This document shows positions 1-12,462 of a DNA stretch of 64,000 nt, piece after piece. Source of the stretch: Symbiodinium natans (Eukaryota > Sar > Dinophyceae > Suessiales > Symbiodiniaceae). The translations under genes were made by a program, and so were the position numbers. The notes under the pieces are model-generated. The model saw only the letters and a program-made list of their open reading frames with translations. It had not been told where the DNA came from and made no database searches. The stretch lies in contig CAJNDS010002264.1 in assembly GCA_905221605.1 (NCBI GenBank), positions 186,001 through 250,000 on the forward strand. Reading direction: 5' to 3'. The stretch's first letter is position 1. Each line of letters starts with the position of its first letter.

Positions 1-3000
1 GTCATCAGCACTAAGCCCAACGGCTTCACCCTTGTTTATGGCAGTCCTGCAGCATGATGGATTCTCGGCGGCATCTCAGTAATGCCCTGTGCTAGTTAGG
101 CACAGCCCAGTGCAACCTCGCAAATCATATTGCAAAAGCCGGTTGCCAAGAACGCAAAACGCAATCAATCCAATCGCAACTTTCGCTGAACAGGAACTCT
201 GTCAATGTTCAACTTGCTGAAGAAGAAATGTCTTTTCACCAAGGCGACCACCCACCCACCCACACACACACACACACTGACACTGGGTAACTGGGCACCA
301 TTCAATCTTCTTGCAGGCAGCCGTTCTGGCTCCATGCGGTTCTGGATTCGTCCAGTAACATCTACGATACTCGCACTTTGGCGCACATCCGAGCTGATAT
401 GAAAATCGCTCCTGTGCGGACTGCCCACGGTTCTCCGACAGACCCCACAGAGTTTGTGGAGTCTGCGATTTGCTCGGGAAGAAGCCGTGATGATTTGCAC
501 CTGCTTCTTCAAGTTGTTTCACTCTCCCTTTCCTATGTTCCATTCGCATCCCAAACTGCAGGTCAGAGTAGGTCCGCGAGGACTCATGATTGTCTGCTCT
601 TGAGCAGATGACAATTTTTGCCGAGAGGGGGCCTCGTGGGTCGGGTGTGTTTGAACAGCCTTGCTGGATACCTTCATCTGCCTCAACTCCAACTAGAACC
701 GCGATGATGTTGGCGGCTGGGCTGAATAAGGTGGCTGCCACACCAGGTCGCTATCCATCCATCCATTCATGCTAAGGCTGCTAAGGCATCTCACGGAAAT
801 AGCTCGCGGAAGTACGTTGACAGAAATTGATGTCTTGACTTCTGATTTTCTAACCGAATTACAGCTGCAGCTCAATTGCAAGAGGCGCTGCATTCAGTGC
901 TCACATTGGAGCATTTGACGGAACACCTTGCCGGTCATGTTGGCATTTGTCACAATGAGGTACGTCCTTCGTGTATCTGAGTCTATCCGTTCCAATATGC
1001 GCTGGACGACATGGTAGGCATAAGCCTGCCAGTGGTGGCATGGCGACAGTGCTTTTTTGCCAGGCACACAGCCAGAAATGAGGCATCGTGAAGCATGATG
1101 CACGTGCCGAAGGCCCGCAATCCCAACCAGAAACCTGGCAGTTGGAGTCTCCCGACCCCTTTCATTCACATTGACTTTGGAGGTCATGTGCACTGCTGGG
1201 CCACGATGAAGGCCGGTGGAAACCTACCATTACTTCCGCGCAAGAAGCCTCTTGTCTTCTTTAGGATGTCGTTTAGGGCATGAAAGATTTACAGTCGCCG
1301 GCGCTCCCTCACTGCCAACCTGCAACACAACTTTCGATGCCGGGAAATCGGGTTTACGGCTCAGGGCGAGCTTCTAGGAGCTTCCAAGCTTCCGCACACG
1401 TGTTCTATCTCAAACACATCAGCAAATCAGCGCTAAGAAGGCCCAAGAAGGACAAACTGTGTGACAAACCCTGAAGGTGACATCGTTCTGAATCACGAGT
1501 GCAACCGGGCGGAGGGGGTTTGAGTCGCATGGGGCGGTCCCTAACTGCGCTTTGCATGTACACAGCAGACATGTGTTGTCCTCAGCGCTGGCACATTGCG
1601 AGATGCAACTGCTTCGCGAAGCTTCTTGATAGCTGCCTCCTGAACAGAACAAGTAGTTGTGCTTAACACTTGTTAGACGCGTTAGTTCCAAGCAAGGTGA
1701 ACCGTGAACATAGATGAACACACCTTCGGAGCACTGCGCTGCCTTGCTCTCCAGCTCCCGCAGCATATCTTTGGCCGGGCGCATCTCTTCTGCGCTCAAC
1801 CCACTCCGTTCTGCTGCAGCTATGGCGCCTCGCAGCTGCCCCAAATCCTTGGCCTTCATGGCAAGCTGCAGCCGGGCACGTGCTTTGGACTTGGCATCTT
1901 CCTGGGCCAGTGCAGCGCGCGCTGCTTGGAGCTCCTTGGCTCCAAGGCCTGCCGCTTCACCTTCTTGGAGGGCCTGCTGGAGAGCGTCTGTGTTTCGGGT
2001 CACCAAGGCCTTCTGCAAAGCCCGCCGGGCCGCCGCCATGCGCTCCTCCTCTTTTAAAACCCTTCGGGCATCCTCCAGCTCCACTTTCAGTCCTGCACGC
2101 TCCCCTGCACTCAAAGCACTCTGGAGCTCCTCGATCTTCCGGGACTTCACTGCTTCCGTCAAGAGGCGCCGCGCATTTTCCTCCTCGTCCATGCGGCGCA
2201 ACAGCGCTTCGGCATCTGCAATGTCCTGTGCCCGCACTCGTGCAGCTCGCGCTTCCTCTATTGCTGTTCTCAGTGCCTCTGCATCGCGTGATGCGCAAGC
2301 AGCACGAAGTCTCTGGGATGCCATCTCCAGGCGCTCAACTTCTTCCAAGACCGCCCTTGCTGCTTGCATGCTTTGCGGATCCTCTGCTGCGAGGCCTGCT
2401 CTCTCTGCCCCCTCCAGGGCCACACGGAGAGCTTCGCGATCTCGCGCCTGAACCGCATCCTGCAACCGTCGCCTCGCAACAAGCTTCCCGCTTTGCTGAT
2501 TCAGACAATCTCGCGCAGGTTGCAGCTCATCCTCACTGAGGCCGACAGCCTCCCCTTCTTCCAAGGCAGCACGCAGTTCGGCCGTGTCACCAGTCTTGAC
2601 AGCTTGATGCAAACGGTTTCGAGCAGCAAGCTGCTTTTCAGCAAAGCTCAAGGCAGTGTGAGCCGCTGCCAGGTCAGATGCAGGAAGCCCAGCTGCTTTA
2701 CCCTCTTCTAAGGCTGCGCGTAGTTCGGCGGCCTCCCCGCTTTGCTCGGCTTTGCGCAGCTGCTGTCGGGCTTTGCTCTTCCGCAGCTCGTCTTCCAAGC
2801 AGTCTCTGGCTGCTGCAAGTTCGTCCTCAGGAATTCCTGCGGCCTGTCCTTTTCCAATCGCTTCTTGCAGCAGTTGAGGGTCCCGAGCGGTAAGGGCATC
2901 ACGAAGCTGTCGTCTCGCACTGGCCAGGTTCTCCAAGTTTGCAAGGGTGGTGCGAGCTGGTGAGATTTCTGAGTCAGAAAGTCCAACAGCTTCAGCTTCG

Positions 3001-4393
3001 ACAATGGCTGCCTGGAGACGTGAAGCATCACCACACGAGATGGCCGTCTTCAGGGCCTCTCTCGCAGCATCCTTACGATTCTCCTGGCCTAGAAGTTGAC
3101 GGGCAGGCGCCAGTTCGTCAGCAGAAAGACCTGCAGCTTCCCCGGCATCCAAAGCCGAGCGAAGCTGCATTGGATCTCTTGTTGAAATTGCATCTGACAA
3201 GTTCTTTCTTGCCAGGGCCTTGCGTTCCAAGCCTGAGAGCATATTCCTTGCAGCTTCAATCTCTGCTGCTGACAGGAAGCCGTCTCCGAAAGCAAGCGCC
3301 TCTTGCAACTTCGACGCATCTTGACTTTCCATTGCCGCTTGCATTTTCGCCTGCGCTGCGTGCTTGCGCGTCACCTCCTCCAACCTCAGTCAAGCCACAG
3401 GTGCATGTAAAGACAAGGTCCGCACCAATCGAAGCAACAGCAGCACTTCTTCCGACACAATTTGTCGCCACGGGACACACGTTGTGCATCTTGCAAAAGG
3501 GAATCGTCGGCACCATGCTGCCGACCACTGTCAATGGCTCGCCGCAGCTTTTCTGGATCCCTGCCAAATCGAACTCGGAACTTGCTTTATGGATGCTTCA
3601 TCATGTTTACACGGCTTGAAAGAACAGCATGCGCAAATGCCAGCAACCGCATCTGCGCCAGTGCAGCTCTTGGCAGTCTTAGCCGTGCCAGTGCCGGCGC
3701 CTCGCGCTGATGGCATCTCTGAGGCTCTGCTCCGCGGCCTTCTTCCCTCCCAACGCCTCGGGGAAAATTGGAAGTTGGAACAGGGGGGGGCGCAGGCCAC
3801 AACAGCGTTGCCAAGACCACGGCAGTTAGGAGATCCCTGGCTCTGGCAAGCTCGGAAGCAGCAACACCTGCCCGTTGTGCCAGCGAAATGGCCTCACAGC
3901 GCAAGATCTTGCAGGACCCGCGCGTCCGGTAACTACCCCGGACCTTTTGCCCCAAAGCCCCGATGCCTCTCGCAAGCGAGCTTCATCACCGGCATCGACT
4001 GCCTCCTGCAACGCTCTCGAAGCTCGTGCCTGCACGCGAGGCTGCTAGAGAGCCTCATGTTTTATCATGGTGGCAAATCTACGCTAATCTGAGACATGTG
4101 CAACCTTGGCCGAGGCTTCATGCAAGCTTCGTGTTTCATGTCTTGACCGGTCAAGCGTCTATCAGTTCCACACCCTCAGCAGCCCTTCCCGACACAAAGG
4201 ATCACAAAGGTTTACAAAAAATGAAGGTGATGACAAGAGCTCCACACACAGCTCAGACCACACAACGAGCTGCAAAACGTTGTCAAGCAACGTTGTCTAG
4301 CAGCGTGCCCTCTTGGGCTCAGCCTTGCGCTCTTCTTCAGCCAACATCTGGCGGGCAGGGGCCAGCTCCTCGCAAACTTGCAAGAGAGGGTGG

Positions 4394-4426
<33 letters not shown>

Positions 4427-6593
4427 GGGGTAAGCGGGCAGCAGAGGGAGAGAGTGCTCCGATAAACGGCGCTGTGGCACCGTCCTCCTCCGGCAAGCTG
4501 GCGGCCTCACCATCCTTGGCTGTGTGGCACGGTTCGCACATCGTTCTGTTCCACACATGGGAATCAAAAGCCGTCACAAGCCTTCATCACTTTGTTTTGT
4601 GCGTGTTGTGCTTCATGCTCTGCCCAAATCTAATCACTTTTCGCCCTTCGGTCTTTGTGGTCCAGATCACTCGCGTAAGACGTATGCGGATTCAGACTGG
4701 GGAGTGGACTTCTATAGCATCTCTCAAGTGCTCGACATCACCACCTTGGCACATTGAGATGCCGACCCTATCTCACATGAGGCTGCCTCTCGTTGCACGC
4801 ATAAAGAGCTACTGAGGCAGCAGCTACGCATTGCCTCTTGTAAGCGCTGTCTGACTTGATCCCTCCACTCCTGCAAAGAGCACAGCACCTCCCAGCGGTC
4901 CTAGCGGCTTGAAGCATTCAAATCAAGCTAGCTACTCATCTGGGATCCTCCCGAGCCAAAGCCTTTCGAGCTTCCACCAAGCTCGCCTCTCCAAAAGGGA
5001 TGCAATGACAAGCATGGGCCACATTGGCAGGTACTTCTTCTTTGCTTTCTTTGTTTAACTTTGCTGCTTTGTCATACCCGTCATACCCTCTGTCCAGCCT
5101 CGCTGAGGCCTGCTGCCTGGGCATCCTCGAGTGCCCGGCGGAGCCTTGTGGAACTCCGCGGGGCCTCCAAGGCGTCCTCCAGCCTCGATGCGCGCTCTGG
5201 CACTGCATCGCTCTCGTCTTCTCCCTATCCCCTTCTCCTTATCCCTCTCACACCCCCACAGTGAAAGCGTCGTTGCAAAACTGTCAAAAATGCGAATTGA
5301 GGAGCTCATCCTCTGCGGCCTCCTTCTCCTCCAGTTCTTGCAATTTGGACCGCGCAGCCTGATGATGGGAGGACCATTGACATGACTAGTGCATGTTTCT
5401 CACTGGTCTTTCCACCAATCCGTTCCTTCGACATGAGTTGCAAGGGGTTCGGCTTTCATCGCATTCAGGACGGCAGCGCGGTATAGTGCAGCTTTTCTGG
5501 GCTCCCTCTGAAACATCTGCGGTGCTCCGGACAATTGCGTGTTGATTTCATGTGCTTGGCCAGGGGTGGCCTTGCCGTGCCCTTTCCTCAGTCACTTTCT
5601 GGTTAGCTGCCCGACTTGGCTGACAGGAAACTCACACATACGAAATCATCTCTGGTGCAGAAGCCCGTTCCTGCCCAAGAAAAAGTTTCGGGTTGCTGTG
5701 CAGTCCTCTCTTACATGCCACACACAAATTGGACCACGAACACTTCTGTGCTTGTGCCCTTATACATGTGCATACACTCTTCTTCTTCTGCTTCTTCTGC
5801 TGCTGCTGGGCTCGTAATACGCACACACACACACATTCTCTCTTTTTACTTTTCTTCGTCGTCTTCTCCTCCCGCTCTTGCTTCCTTACTTACATATACA
5901 AGCCTTACAATCTGTCCGGTCGAACGGTGATGGTGCCGTTCTGCCTCCAAATCCTCTGGGGCAATGCCGACCTTCTCGGCATCATGTAATGCTTTTCGCA
6001 GGTGCGCCTGAGCAAGTCACGAGCCGGCACGCTCAAACTGCAGGATTTGCTGGGGTCCGCACCGCATTACCTCCTTCGATCGCACCAGACAATGCCGTGG
6101 CCTGGAGTGCAATTCTGGCATCATGTCTGCACGGCAAGTGGCCTAGTCTTAGTTGGAGACTCAGTCGTGAAATTCTAAATGACCACCATGCCTCAGGGAG
6201 GTGTCCTTCTCAAGCTTGGAACAGGCAATATACACACAAAGTCCAGACATGTGCAGAATCTCCTCCCCCCAGACCGGCGCCCACGACAGTCAGCGTGGCT
6301 GCCTTTTCACGTTCCAGTTCTACGTTGCTATGTAAGCTCCATGCAAAACGAGGCGAAGAACAAAAGGCAGCGATGTACACTCCGCGTGGCACAAGTGAGA
6401 AGCGTCGTGCACGCCTGCTTTTGCAGCGCCGATGCTTTCTTTCTGTCTCTGCGGGCGCGTCCTTGGCATCATTCGTATAGTATTCGTATCATGCGCAAGT
6501 GCCGATCAACCAATCTAATCCGATGCCTTGCGAAGCATCTCGGACGGCTCTGCTCAGCTCCTGACGCTCCTCCTCGGTCGCCGTGGCCTCAGC
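1..6593 (-). CDS. Helical tandem-repeat protein, multi-exon, runs off the left edge
   Basis: Many minus-strand exons encode copies of one roughly 49-residue, two-helix repeat of the form [A/K]xARxxLxxAVxxxDxxxLxxAxxxGExAGLxxxELxxARxxLxxxE. Exons I can place are 6593-6524, about 6005-5930, 5345-5285, 5205-5110, 4990-4939, 4368-4324, 4029-3967, 3893-3821, 3746-3701, 3384-1743, 1636-1580 and 30-1. The exon pairs 4029-3967 and 3893-3821 join in frame through a GC-AG intron ('..ARLRE|AISLAQ..'). The last bases in the window still read GEAVGLSADD, so the gene continues leftwards. No catalytic motif is visible, and the charged amphipathic helices suggest a scaffold or coiled-coil-like rod. Whether the EF-hand exons upstream belong to the same gene is unresolved. 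The coding call is sure; function is unknown. Confidence 0.8.
31..1579. other. Presumed intron of the repeat-protein gene
   Basis: This stretch lies between two repeat-bearing exons. It holds a CCA/CA microsatellite at about 241-279. A minus-strand open stretch near 894-1060 (containing 'RILERIDSDTRRTYLIV') looks protein-like but has no partner I recognise. I see no other gene. Confidence 0.4.
1743..3384 (-). CDS. Main exon of the helical repeat protein (11 repeats)
   Basis: This exon of about 1.6 kb carries eleven consecutive copies of the 49-residue repeat, for example 'LRDALTARDPQLLQEAI' and 'LQKALVTRNTDALQQAL'. It starts after the acceptor ..gactgag at 3385-3387. It ends at Lys just before a GC donor at 1742; the frame beyond this point turns into non-repeat sequence rich in Cys, which I read as intron. 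The next exon (1636-1580) resumes the repeat with 'AIKKLREAVASRNVPALR'. The repeats differ at the sequence level while the helix pattern is kept, so the array is old rather than a recent minisatellite expansion. Confidence 0.85.
4391..4434. repeat. GA-rich microsatellite in an intron
   Basis: A run of (ag)n and (gag)n units lies directly upstream, in gene sense, of the repeat-protein exon at 4368-4324. Confidence 0.9.
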
Positions 6594-6791
6594 AGCAGCC
6601 TGGGACGGTGCACAAACATTTGTTTCTCGTTTTCCTGGCTGCGATGGCTCAAGCGCGTCTGAGGATCAGGCTTGCAAATTGTGCAACCCTCGTGTGAATT
6701 CCCAGCAAGACACCCGGCCGTCCCCTTTCAAATCGAAGGCCTCGCCAACATCAAGCGACTCGCACCTACAGGACAACAGGACAATGCCTTG

Positions 6792-9500
6792 AACACGGCA
6801 TTTGCGACGTCGGGAGAGGCATCGAATCCCAGACTCGCCAGGGCGCCCTGACCAGTTTTGAATAATACTTCCGACGGTCTACAAACATGAGACAGATTAA
6901 GAAAGCATTCGAAGTGAATGACAGCCTTGAAGAACATGCACACATACTCATCGCTGGCAGCTGGTACTTGTAGCATGCTCTATCATGCTCACTTCTTCCT
7001 CTAGACGATGTGCATCCTTTCCACAGCGCTGGCAAACCCCGGCAAACCAGGCGGTTCCAAGATCAGGGAATGCGATGGAAGCTGAACTGATCGAGACATG
7101 CATGTGTCACTCGCTATCTGCAACAAACCAGTGCTCATCAAACACGTTCTTCCAATGTCTTCCATGCAACGGTGCGTTTGCAAACCAGGCCGAAGCTCAG
7201 GTCTTGCAGCAAATTTGTCTGCCACACGCCACCGAAAAGAACAATGATTGATGTCACGTTCGGGCGATCTTGCTCGGGTCCATGGAAAGCTCGTCTCGGA
7301 CTCTCTGGAACTTCAAACCTGAGGCTGTTCCGGTCTTTGCGGCAGGCTCAGACCATACATACCCTTAGTTTTCGCTTTGGAGGGGTGGGGGAGAGGCACC
7401 AGTTTAAACCTCAATGGGGGTCCCAGATGGGGACTCATCCCAGGATTGGCCTCAGAATGCGACAACCCATTTCAGACCTCTCGCCTCAGACTGCGTTGGG
7501 AAGGCCCGGGGACTAAATTGGAGGTCTGGATTCGTGCCTAAACAACCCATTCAGACCCCACTCACCTCCAGCCCCTCAGTCGGGAAAGCGACTGGGACCT
7601 AAGCTCGATAGCATGCTCCTGGCCATGCTCTTTAAAACATTTTGGAGGCCGGTTTTGGGAGCCATTCAAGGCCCCTGGAGCTATGCCCAGTTGGGTTGAA
7701 ATCTCCCGCGCAGCCCTTTTCTTTGTAGGCCCCCCAAAATTCTTCCACACAAGATTGCCCTTGAAACCTGTGGGGCGACTTTGGGAAACTCTTGGCGGGC
7801 CCGGGACCCGGCTGGTCTTTTTTCCGACCAGTGGAGGCTTCTAGAGGCCTGTCTTTGTGGGTCCCTGCAGGTCTTGTGTTCGGGACCCACAGAGAAACTC
7901 TAGATTGGGCTGCAATCTCTCCCTGAAAGCCATTTCTTCGTGCTGCCGCTGGAGAAAACGAGAACCAGAGAAGAGATACTCAACTGCTGAGTCTGCGCCG
8001 CTCGAAAAAATCATGTTTTCGGGTCAGACCCCCCCTGTCGTCAGGGTACCCATCTCAGACCCCGCAAACTAAGGGTATTACTGTGCTGTGTGGACTTGCC
8101 TGGCGATGCATATACTAGTAGGATGGCCGTTTAGAACCGTCCACGCCTGACCACAAGATTGTGTCAAATTGAAAAGAAACCATCTACCAAGAAGTAGCGA
8201 ACGCCTGCAGTCCAACAAAGTTCAATGCCCGGCCTGGAATTCCTCCTCATCGAGACCACCGCATTTCTTGGAGTCCCACTGCTTGAAAGCATTTCGCAAG
8301 TCAATCTGCGCAAGGCGAGGCCACACGCATAACTAACAATGCTAATAATGGCAAGAATTGGAAGAAGCTATGTGTCCACACAATGGCTTCCTCGAAACAA
8401 CCCGCGATTGCATTGCAGACGCAATGCGTCCGTGGCCTCCTTTTCGAAGATCACATCTGCTATTCGTGCTGCCGATTTGCGGAGGCCGCTCTCAGAAGTG
8501 TCGAGCAGCTGGTCCTGCGAAGATGCGGCATAGATCGTCGAGCAAGATCTTACCAAGCTATTGTTCTTTTGCTGATTTTGATCCTTGCTCCCAGCGCGGG
8601 GTCCCCCGCCTCAGCAAGCAGCAGCTTCTGCCAGGTTACTATGTGACACATATGTGACCCTGCACAGAGCGAGCTCTAAGCCTGTTGTCGGGCGCGACGG
8701 GCGCCGTCTCGTTGCTGCTGAGGTCGACTTCCTGAGGGCTGCGAAAGTTCCCAGAGGGAAGAGACTGGGCTCGGAAGAGATGTCGTACGGTCATGGGGGG
8801 GTACACGACTGAAAGCATTGCCACAGAAGTCAAAATGTTTCGGCAGAGACTCGCAGTTGCTTTAGCCGTCTCATCGCTACAGACAAACTCGATGAACTCA
8901 GCCTCCGAGAGATGTAAGATGCTGTCACCATTCAACGAAAATCTTTGTGATCTTTGGGGCAACCCAGCAGCCAAGGCACACAGGCCAGGCGCCCACTGTG
9001 AGGCCCCTGCAAATTGCATGGCAACTTGCTGCAACTTGTTATTCGGGGAGGGAGGTGAGTGACAGGATCCGACAGGTCGGGAATTGATCGGAAACTTGAA
9101 GCCTCGAAGGGTGCAAAGGCCGCTTTGAGCTGCTTGTCGGTCACCCGCATGCCCAAGCGCTCTGAGGCGCGCTTGAACTGCGCAAAGCTCAGAGTCCCCG
9201 CCTGCAGGTCTCCATGGTCTCTGCCCTGAGAATCTCACGTTGAAAGCAGCTTTGCCCCTTTTTCTGGGGCCAGTGCGGAGTCCACACCCACCGCATCGAA
9301 TGCATCTTGCATGACCGCTCTGTTGGCACGTGCATCGTGACGAGCCCGCTTGGCGGCATGGAGCTTGACCTCACGCGGAGTGCGTAATCTCAAACAGCAA
9401 CGCAGTTCTCGCATCGTCATGCATCACGTCAGCCAATGTCAATGGGCTCCGGCTGCAATGTCCGCCCGCAGCTTCTCATCCCGCACCTCACAGGCATGCG
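6792..9500 (-). CDS. EF-hand-like calcium-binding protein exons (partial model)
   Basis: Several minus-strand exons look like EF-hand or calmodulin-type helices. Near 9490-9450 they read 'VRDEKLRADIA'. At 9370-9245 an exon includes 'QDAFDAVGVDSALAPEKG'. At 9205-9090 they read 'GTLSFAQFKRASERLGMRV'. At 8945-8820 an exon includes 'NGDSILHLSEAEFIEF'. At 6851-6792 they read 'ALASLGFDASPDVANAVFK'. The pattern of hydrophobic helix, Asp/Asn/Gly loop and 'LSxxEFxEF' is that of EF hands, although no single loop has the full canonical set of Ca2+ ligands. The gene lies directly upstream of the helical repeat exons and may be its N-terminal part. A TIR element sits in its largest intron. Exact exon ends were not resolved. 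Confidence 0.5.
7359..8078. mobile_element. Non-autonomous TIR transposon (MITE-like), 720 bp
   Basis: The left end (7359-7371) and right end (8066-8078) are perfect 13-bp inverted repeats, ATACCCTTAGTTT, and similarity continues for a few bases. The element is flanked by TAC on both sides (7356-7358 and 8079-8081), a plausible 3-bp target-site duplication. The interior has no transposase-like reading frame. It carries several scattered TCAGACC motifs (for example near 7487, 7547 and 8027). It lies in what I take to be an intron of the EF-hand-like gene. Confidence 0.7.
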
Positions 9501-9923
9501 CCGGTTCTGATTGTTCATGTCACTATCCTTATCCTGGCTGGCCCAAGGAGATGACGGATGTGGACGGCCCAGATCCCATTTCTTCATGTGCCAGGTGCTT
9601 GGCTTTGACTTTGGCCACAGATGGCACGGATCCTATCGCTTGGGTATTGTTTGCGGCAGTATGCATCCCTCTTCTGCCGGTGAATTAAAGACATTCTAGA
9701 TGAAGTGTCAAGCAACAGGTCACACAAAAGCAGAATAATTACGCTCAACACGCTGCGGCCTTGCTATTACAAACGTGTTCTCTAAAAACAAATGGCCTCG
9801 GTTGGTGCCAAAACATTTGATGAGGTCAGTGAACAAAATAGTCAGACTGATCAACCGCCTGCATGGGTTCGTGCACTGCCATGCCCTTTTGAATTTCTTT
9901 GTGGTTCGGCTCAGAAGCTCAGG

Positions 9924-12462
9924 TCAGCATGGCTCAGCCGAGGGCTCAGCATAAAGGTTCTCTTGGAAGCCGGCTAGAGCACTTCCCTCATCTTGGTCCG
10001 CCCGAACAGCATCCTCCAGCGATGTCCATCGAGACTTCCAGCCCATGCGACCCCAACAGCGCAACGCAAGGTAACCCACGAGCAGCGGAAGGGGAAAGAG
10101 GAACACTAGCTGAGTGTAAGATCCATAAAGTATTGCCAGACCAATCAAGGACAAGGTGCTCAAAAACAAACCTAACAGCACACAGTTGAAGAGATCATAC
10201 CAGAATACGCCGCTGCCGTCAAACTCTGTGTCGTAGACGTGGACAAAAAGCCAGCGGTACGAAAGCGTTGCAGCAGCGAAGTACACTGCGCAAGCCGGCA
10301 GAATAGCGGGAGCAATGAATGAATAAGTGATTCCAATGACCAGGACAATTGCGATACTTGATGCCTCATAACCATAAGCACATCGGATCTTCGGCTCTCC
10401 AGCGGCTCCAGTGAGACTGCACGTAGCTAGGCAGGTATAGGGCCGCAGCAGAAGTAGTGGAACACCCACGCATGCTCTGGCCAGAACGAAGGTGAGGAAG
10501 TAAACGTTGGCTTTTGGAAGCGAGCGGGCCAAGATGTCCAGCACCTGCGAAGGCTGATCCAAAATCTTTGTGAGAGAATCCCAAAGCGACCCAGACAGCA
10601 CCGTGACGTAGAGTGAGGCCAGCTGATAGTTGAAACAGCGATTGAGCACCACCCTCTCAACACCGGACTTCGTCTTGTGGCATTCATAGCCTCGCGCCAT
10701 CGCAGCAAAGAAGTACGGCAGCAACGCTTGCAGCCCCATAAGTGCTAGTACTGGCAAGTAGCTGGTGATGAGCGCATAGATCGTAGGCGACCACCGCTTC
10801 AAATCATGTACAGCGGGAAACCACTTGGAGAGCGACTCAACGTTTGCCCAGGCTTGAATCAACGTCACGGGCACTGACCAGAAGAGAACGCAGACCACTG
10901 TGGCTGCTAAGCCAATTTTCTGATGCAGCTCGGTCATGCCACGAGGCTTCACAACATTGGTCCAAATCAAGTCTCGTGGCTCTGGAGCTTCACACACCCG
11001 CCAACCGGAAGTGTGGCTTAGTACGACTTGCTGAGCTTCGGTACATCGCTCTGCAGACCGTAGCGTCACAAAAGCTGTTGCTGGTCCAGTGCTGACTTGG
11101 ATCAGATGTGCAGCGGCCCGGGCTGAGGGGTGCAGATCGGTTTGCTGAACATGGCCGATACAAACACAGCTGTACACAGAAGCGGGTCCATAAAGCTTCT
11201 CAAAGAAGGCAGTAACACCCTGCTCTGACCACGACGTCGAAGGCACATCCTCCACCATCAGGGTCCTACGGCTCTGGGCCATTGCCGGACCACAGGCTCC
11301 AGACACGGCCTTGACAAAGTGCTGTCTCTTTATACCTCGAGTGAAGAGATGCTGGAAAAAGCTCTGCTTCTGAACGGTCTTAACTCACTATAAGGCTCAG
11401 GTTGCAATGGTTGATAGGTCAGGAGGTCAGGGCGTCTGCAAGCTTGGATCAAGTTTGGATCCGAGGCACTCACGAAAGCATGCCATTCTCGAAGAATCAG
11501 GAACCCAAAAGTTGAGGTCAGCATGTACGCTGCCAGAATCACGCACCAAAAGCGCGTGGACCCGCCCAACTTCAGATTCGAGAGGCTCATGGAGTTGAAG
11601 CCGCTGGCTTGCCCAGGACCGGTGGCATACCTGGGCTTCTACATTTTTCAAACGCCTAACCAACAAGCCAAAGGTCTTCGTCAACAGCACATAGGCCAAG
11701 TCATGTAGGCTATAGTCGCTGAAACCTGTTGCGATGGTTTTACGGCGCCGGCATTCCGCGTTTCCCTGTCCCTATGAGTCTTGTGCATCGCCTATGTATC
11801 TTCTGGAACCACAAGCCACACCGATTCCGGCCGGCACCAGCGCTTAGGCCCACAAAGGCGACTTTTATGCTGCTTGCTGCCGGTAGTTGCACAAGCCGCT
11901 AAGTCTCTACACAACAGAAGCGTACATCAAGCTCTTCAGGCTGAGGTCAAAGGATCCCTGTGGCCCTCATAAAGACAGGGAAAGCCCCTGTGAGTAGTAT
12001 TGTTCCGGGAAATTGAGACCTAGGAGTTACACCCAACTGCTCTCGATGAGGTGGAATGAGGTGGAATGGGGTGGACATATGTGACCAACTTGGGGTTCCA
12101 AGCTGCATCGGAAGGAGCACACAGGAGAAGGCTGTGCCAAGCAAGCTGAACTTCAGGCCAAGCTGGCAAAAGCGTATGAGGATGGTGGCATCTGGCTCGA
12201 GATCCACCGGTTGGTGGCGCTGCTCCCAGACCTTCCGTGCCCAGGCGACAAAGCCACCAGACAAGAAGCTGGGAAAGCGAGAGCAAAGAAATCCAATTCG
12301 CTCCGGAGATGGCAGCTTTGGAGCCAGCAACTGGCGTGTGCCCTCCCTTCTCAGGAAAATCTCGAAGGTACCTAAAAAGACCACCAGAAGGAGCGCATTG
12401 GTAAGGACAGAGAATCTCACAGCTTCCAGGCTGCTGTCGTCGGTCCCTGGAAGCGGCGGCAT
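9924..12462 (-). CDS. OSCA/CSC1-type (DUF221) mechanosensitive or osmosensitive cation channel
   Basis: Three exons close in frame: 12462-12104, 11630-11474 and 11273-9924, giving 621 residues and a stop at 9924. The N-terminal exon has a TM helix ('VRFSVLTNALLLVVFLGTF') and the family-typical step into 'LLPMQ..ATG'. The middle exon has 'SLSNLKLGGSTRFW' and a further TM helix. The long exon opens with 'SRRTLMVEDVP' and has the hallmark 'EPRDLIWTNV'. After this comes the multi-helix RSN1_7TM pore region, ending in a short acidic tail. Known family members are Ca2+-permeable channels gated by membrane tension. At 621 residues it is shorter than most plant and animal members, mainly in the cytosolic loop. 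Start: an ATG at 12462 precedes the first helix. The second intron has a GTGAGT donor; the first seems to use GC. Confidence 0.85.

Noticed and set aside
202-741. Minus-strand open frame of 179 codons near the left edge
   Set aside because: No motif is present and it lies between two exons of the repeat gene, so it is most likely intron.
1714-2451. Long plus-strand open frame opposite the repeat-protein exon
   Set aside because: It is the antisense shadow of an Ala/Arg/Leu-rich repetitive exon, and its own product is Ser/Arg-rich low complexity.
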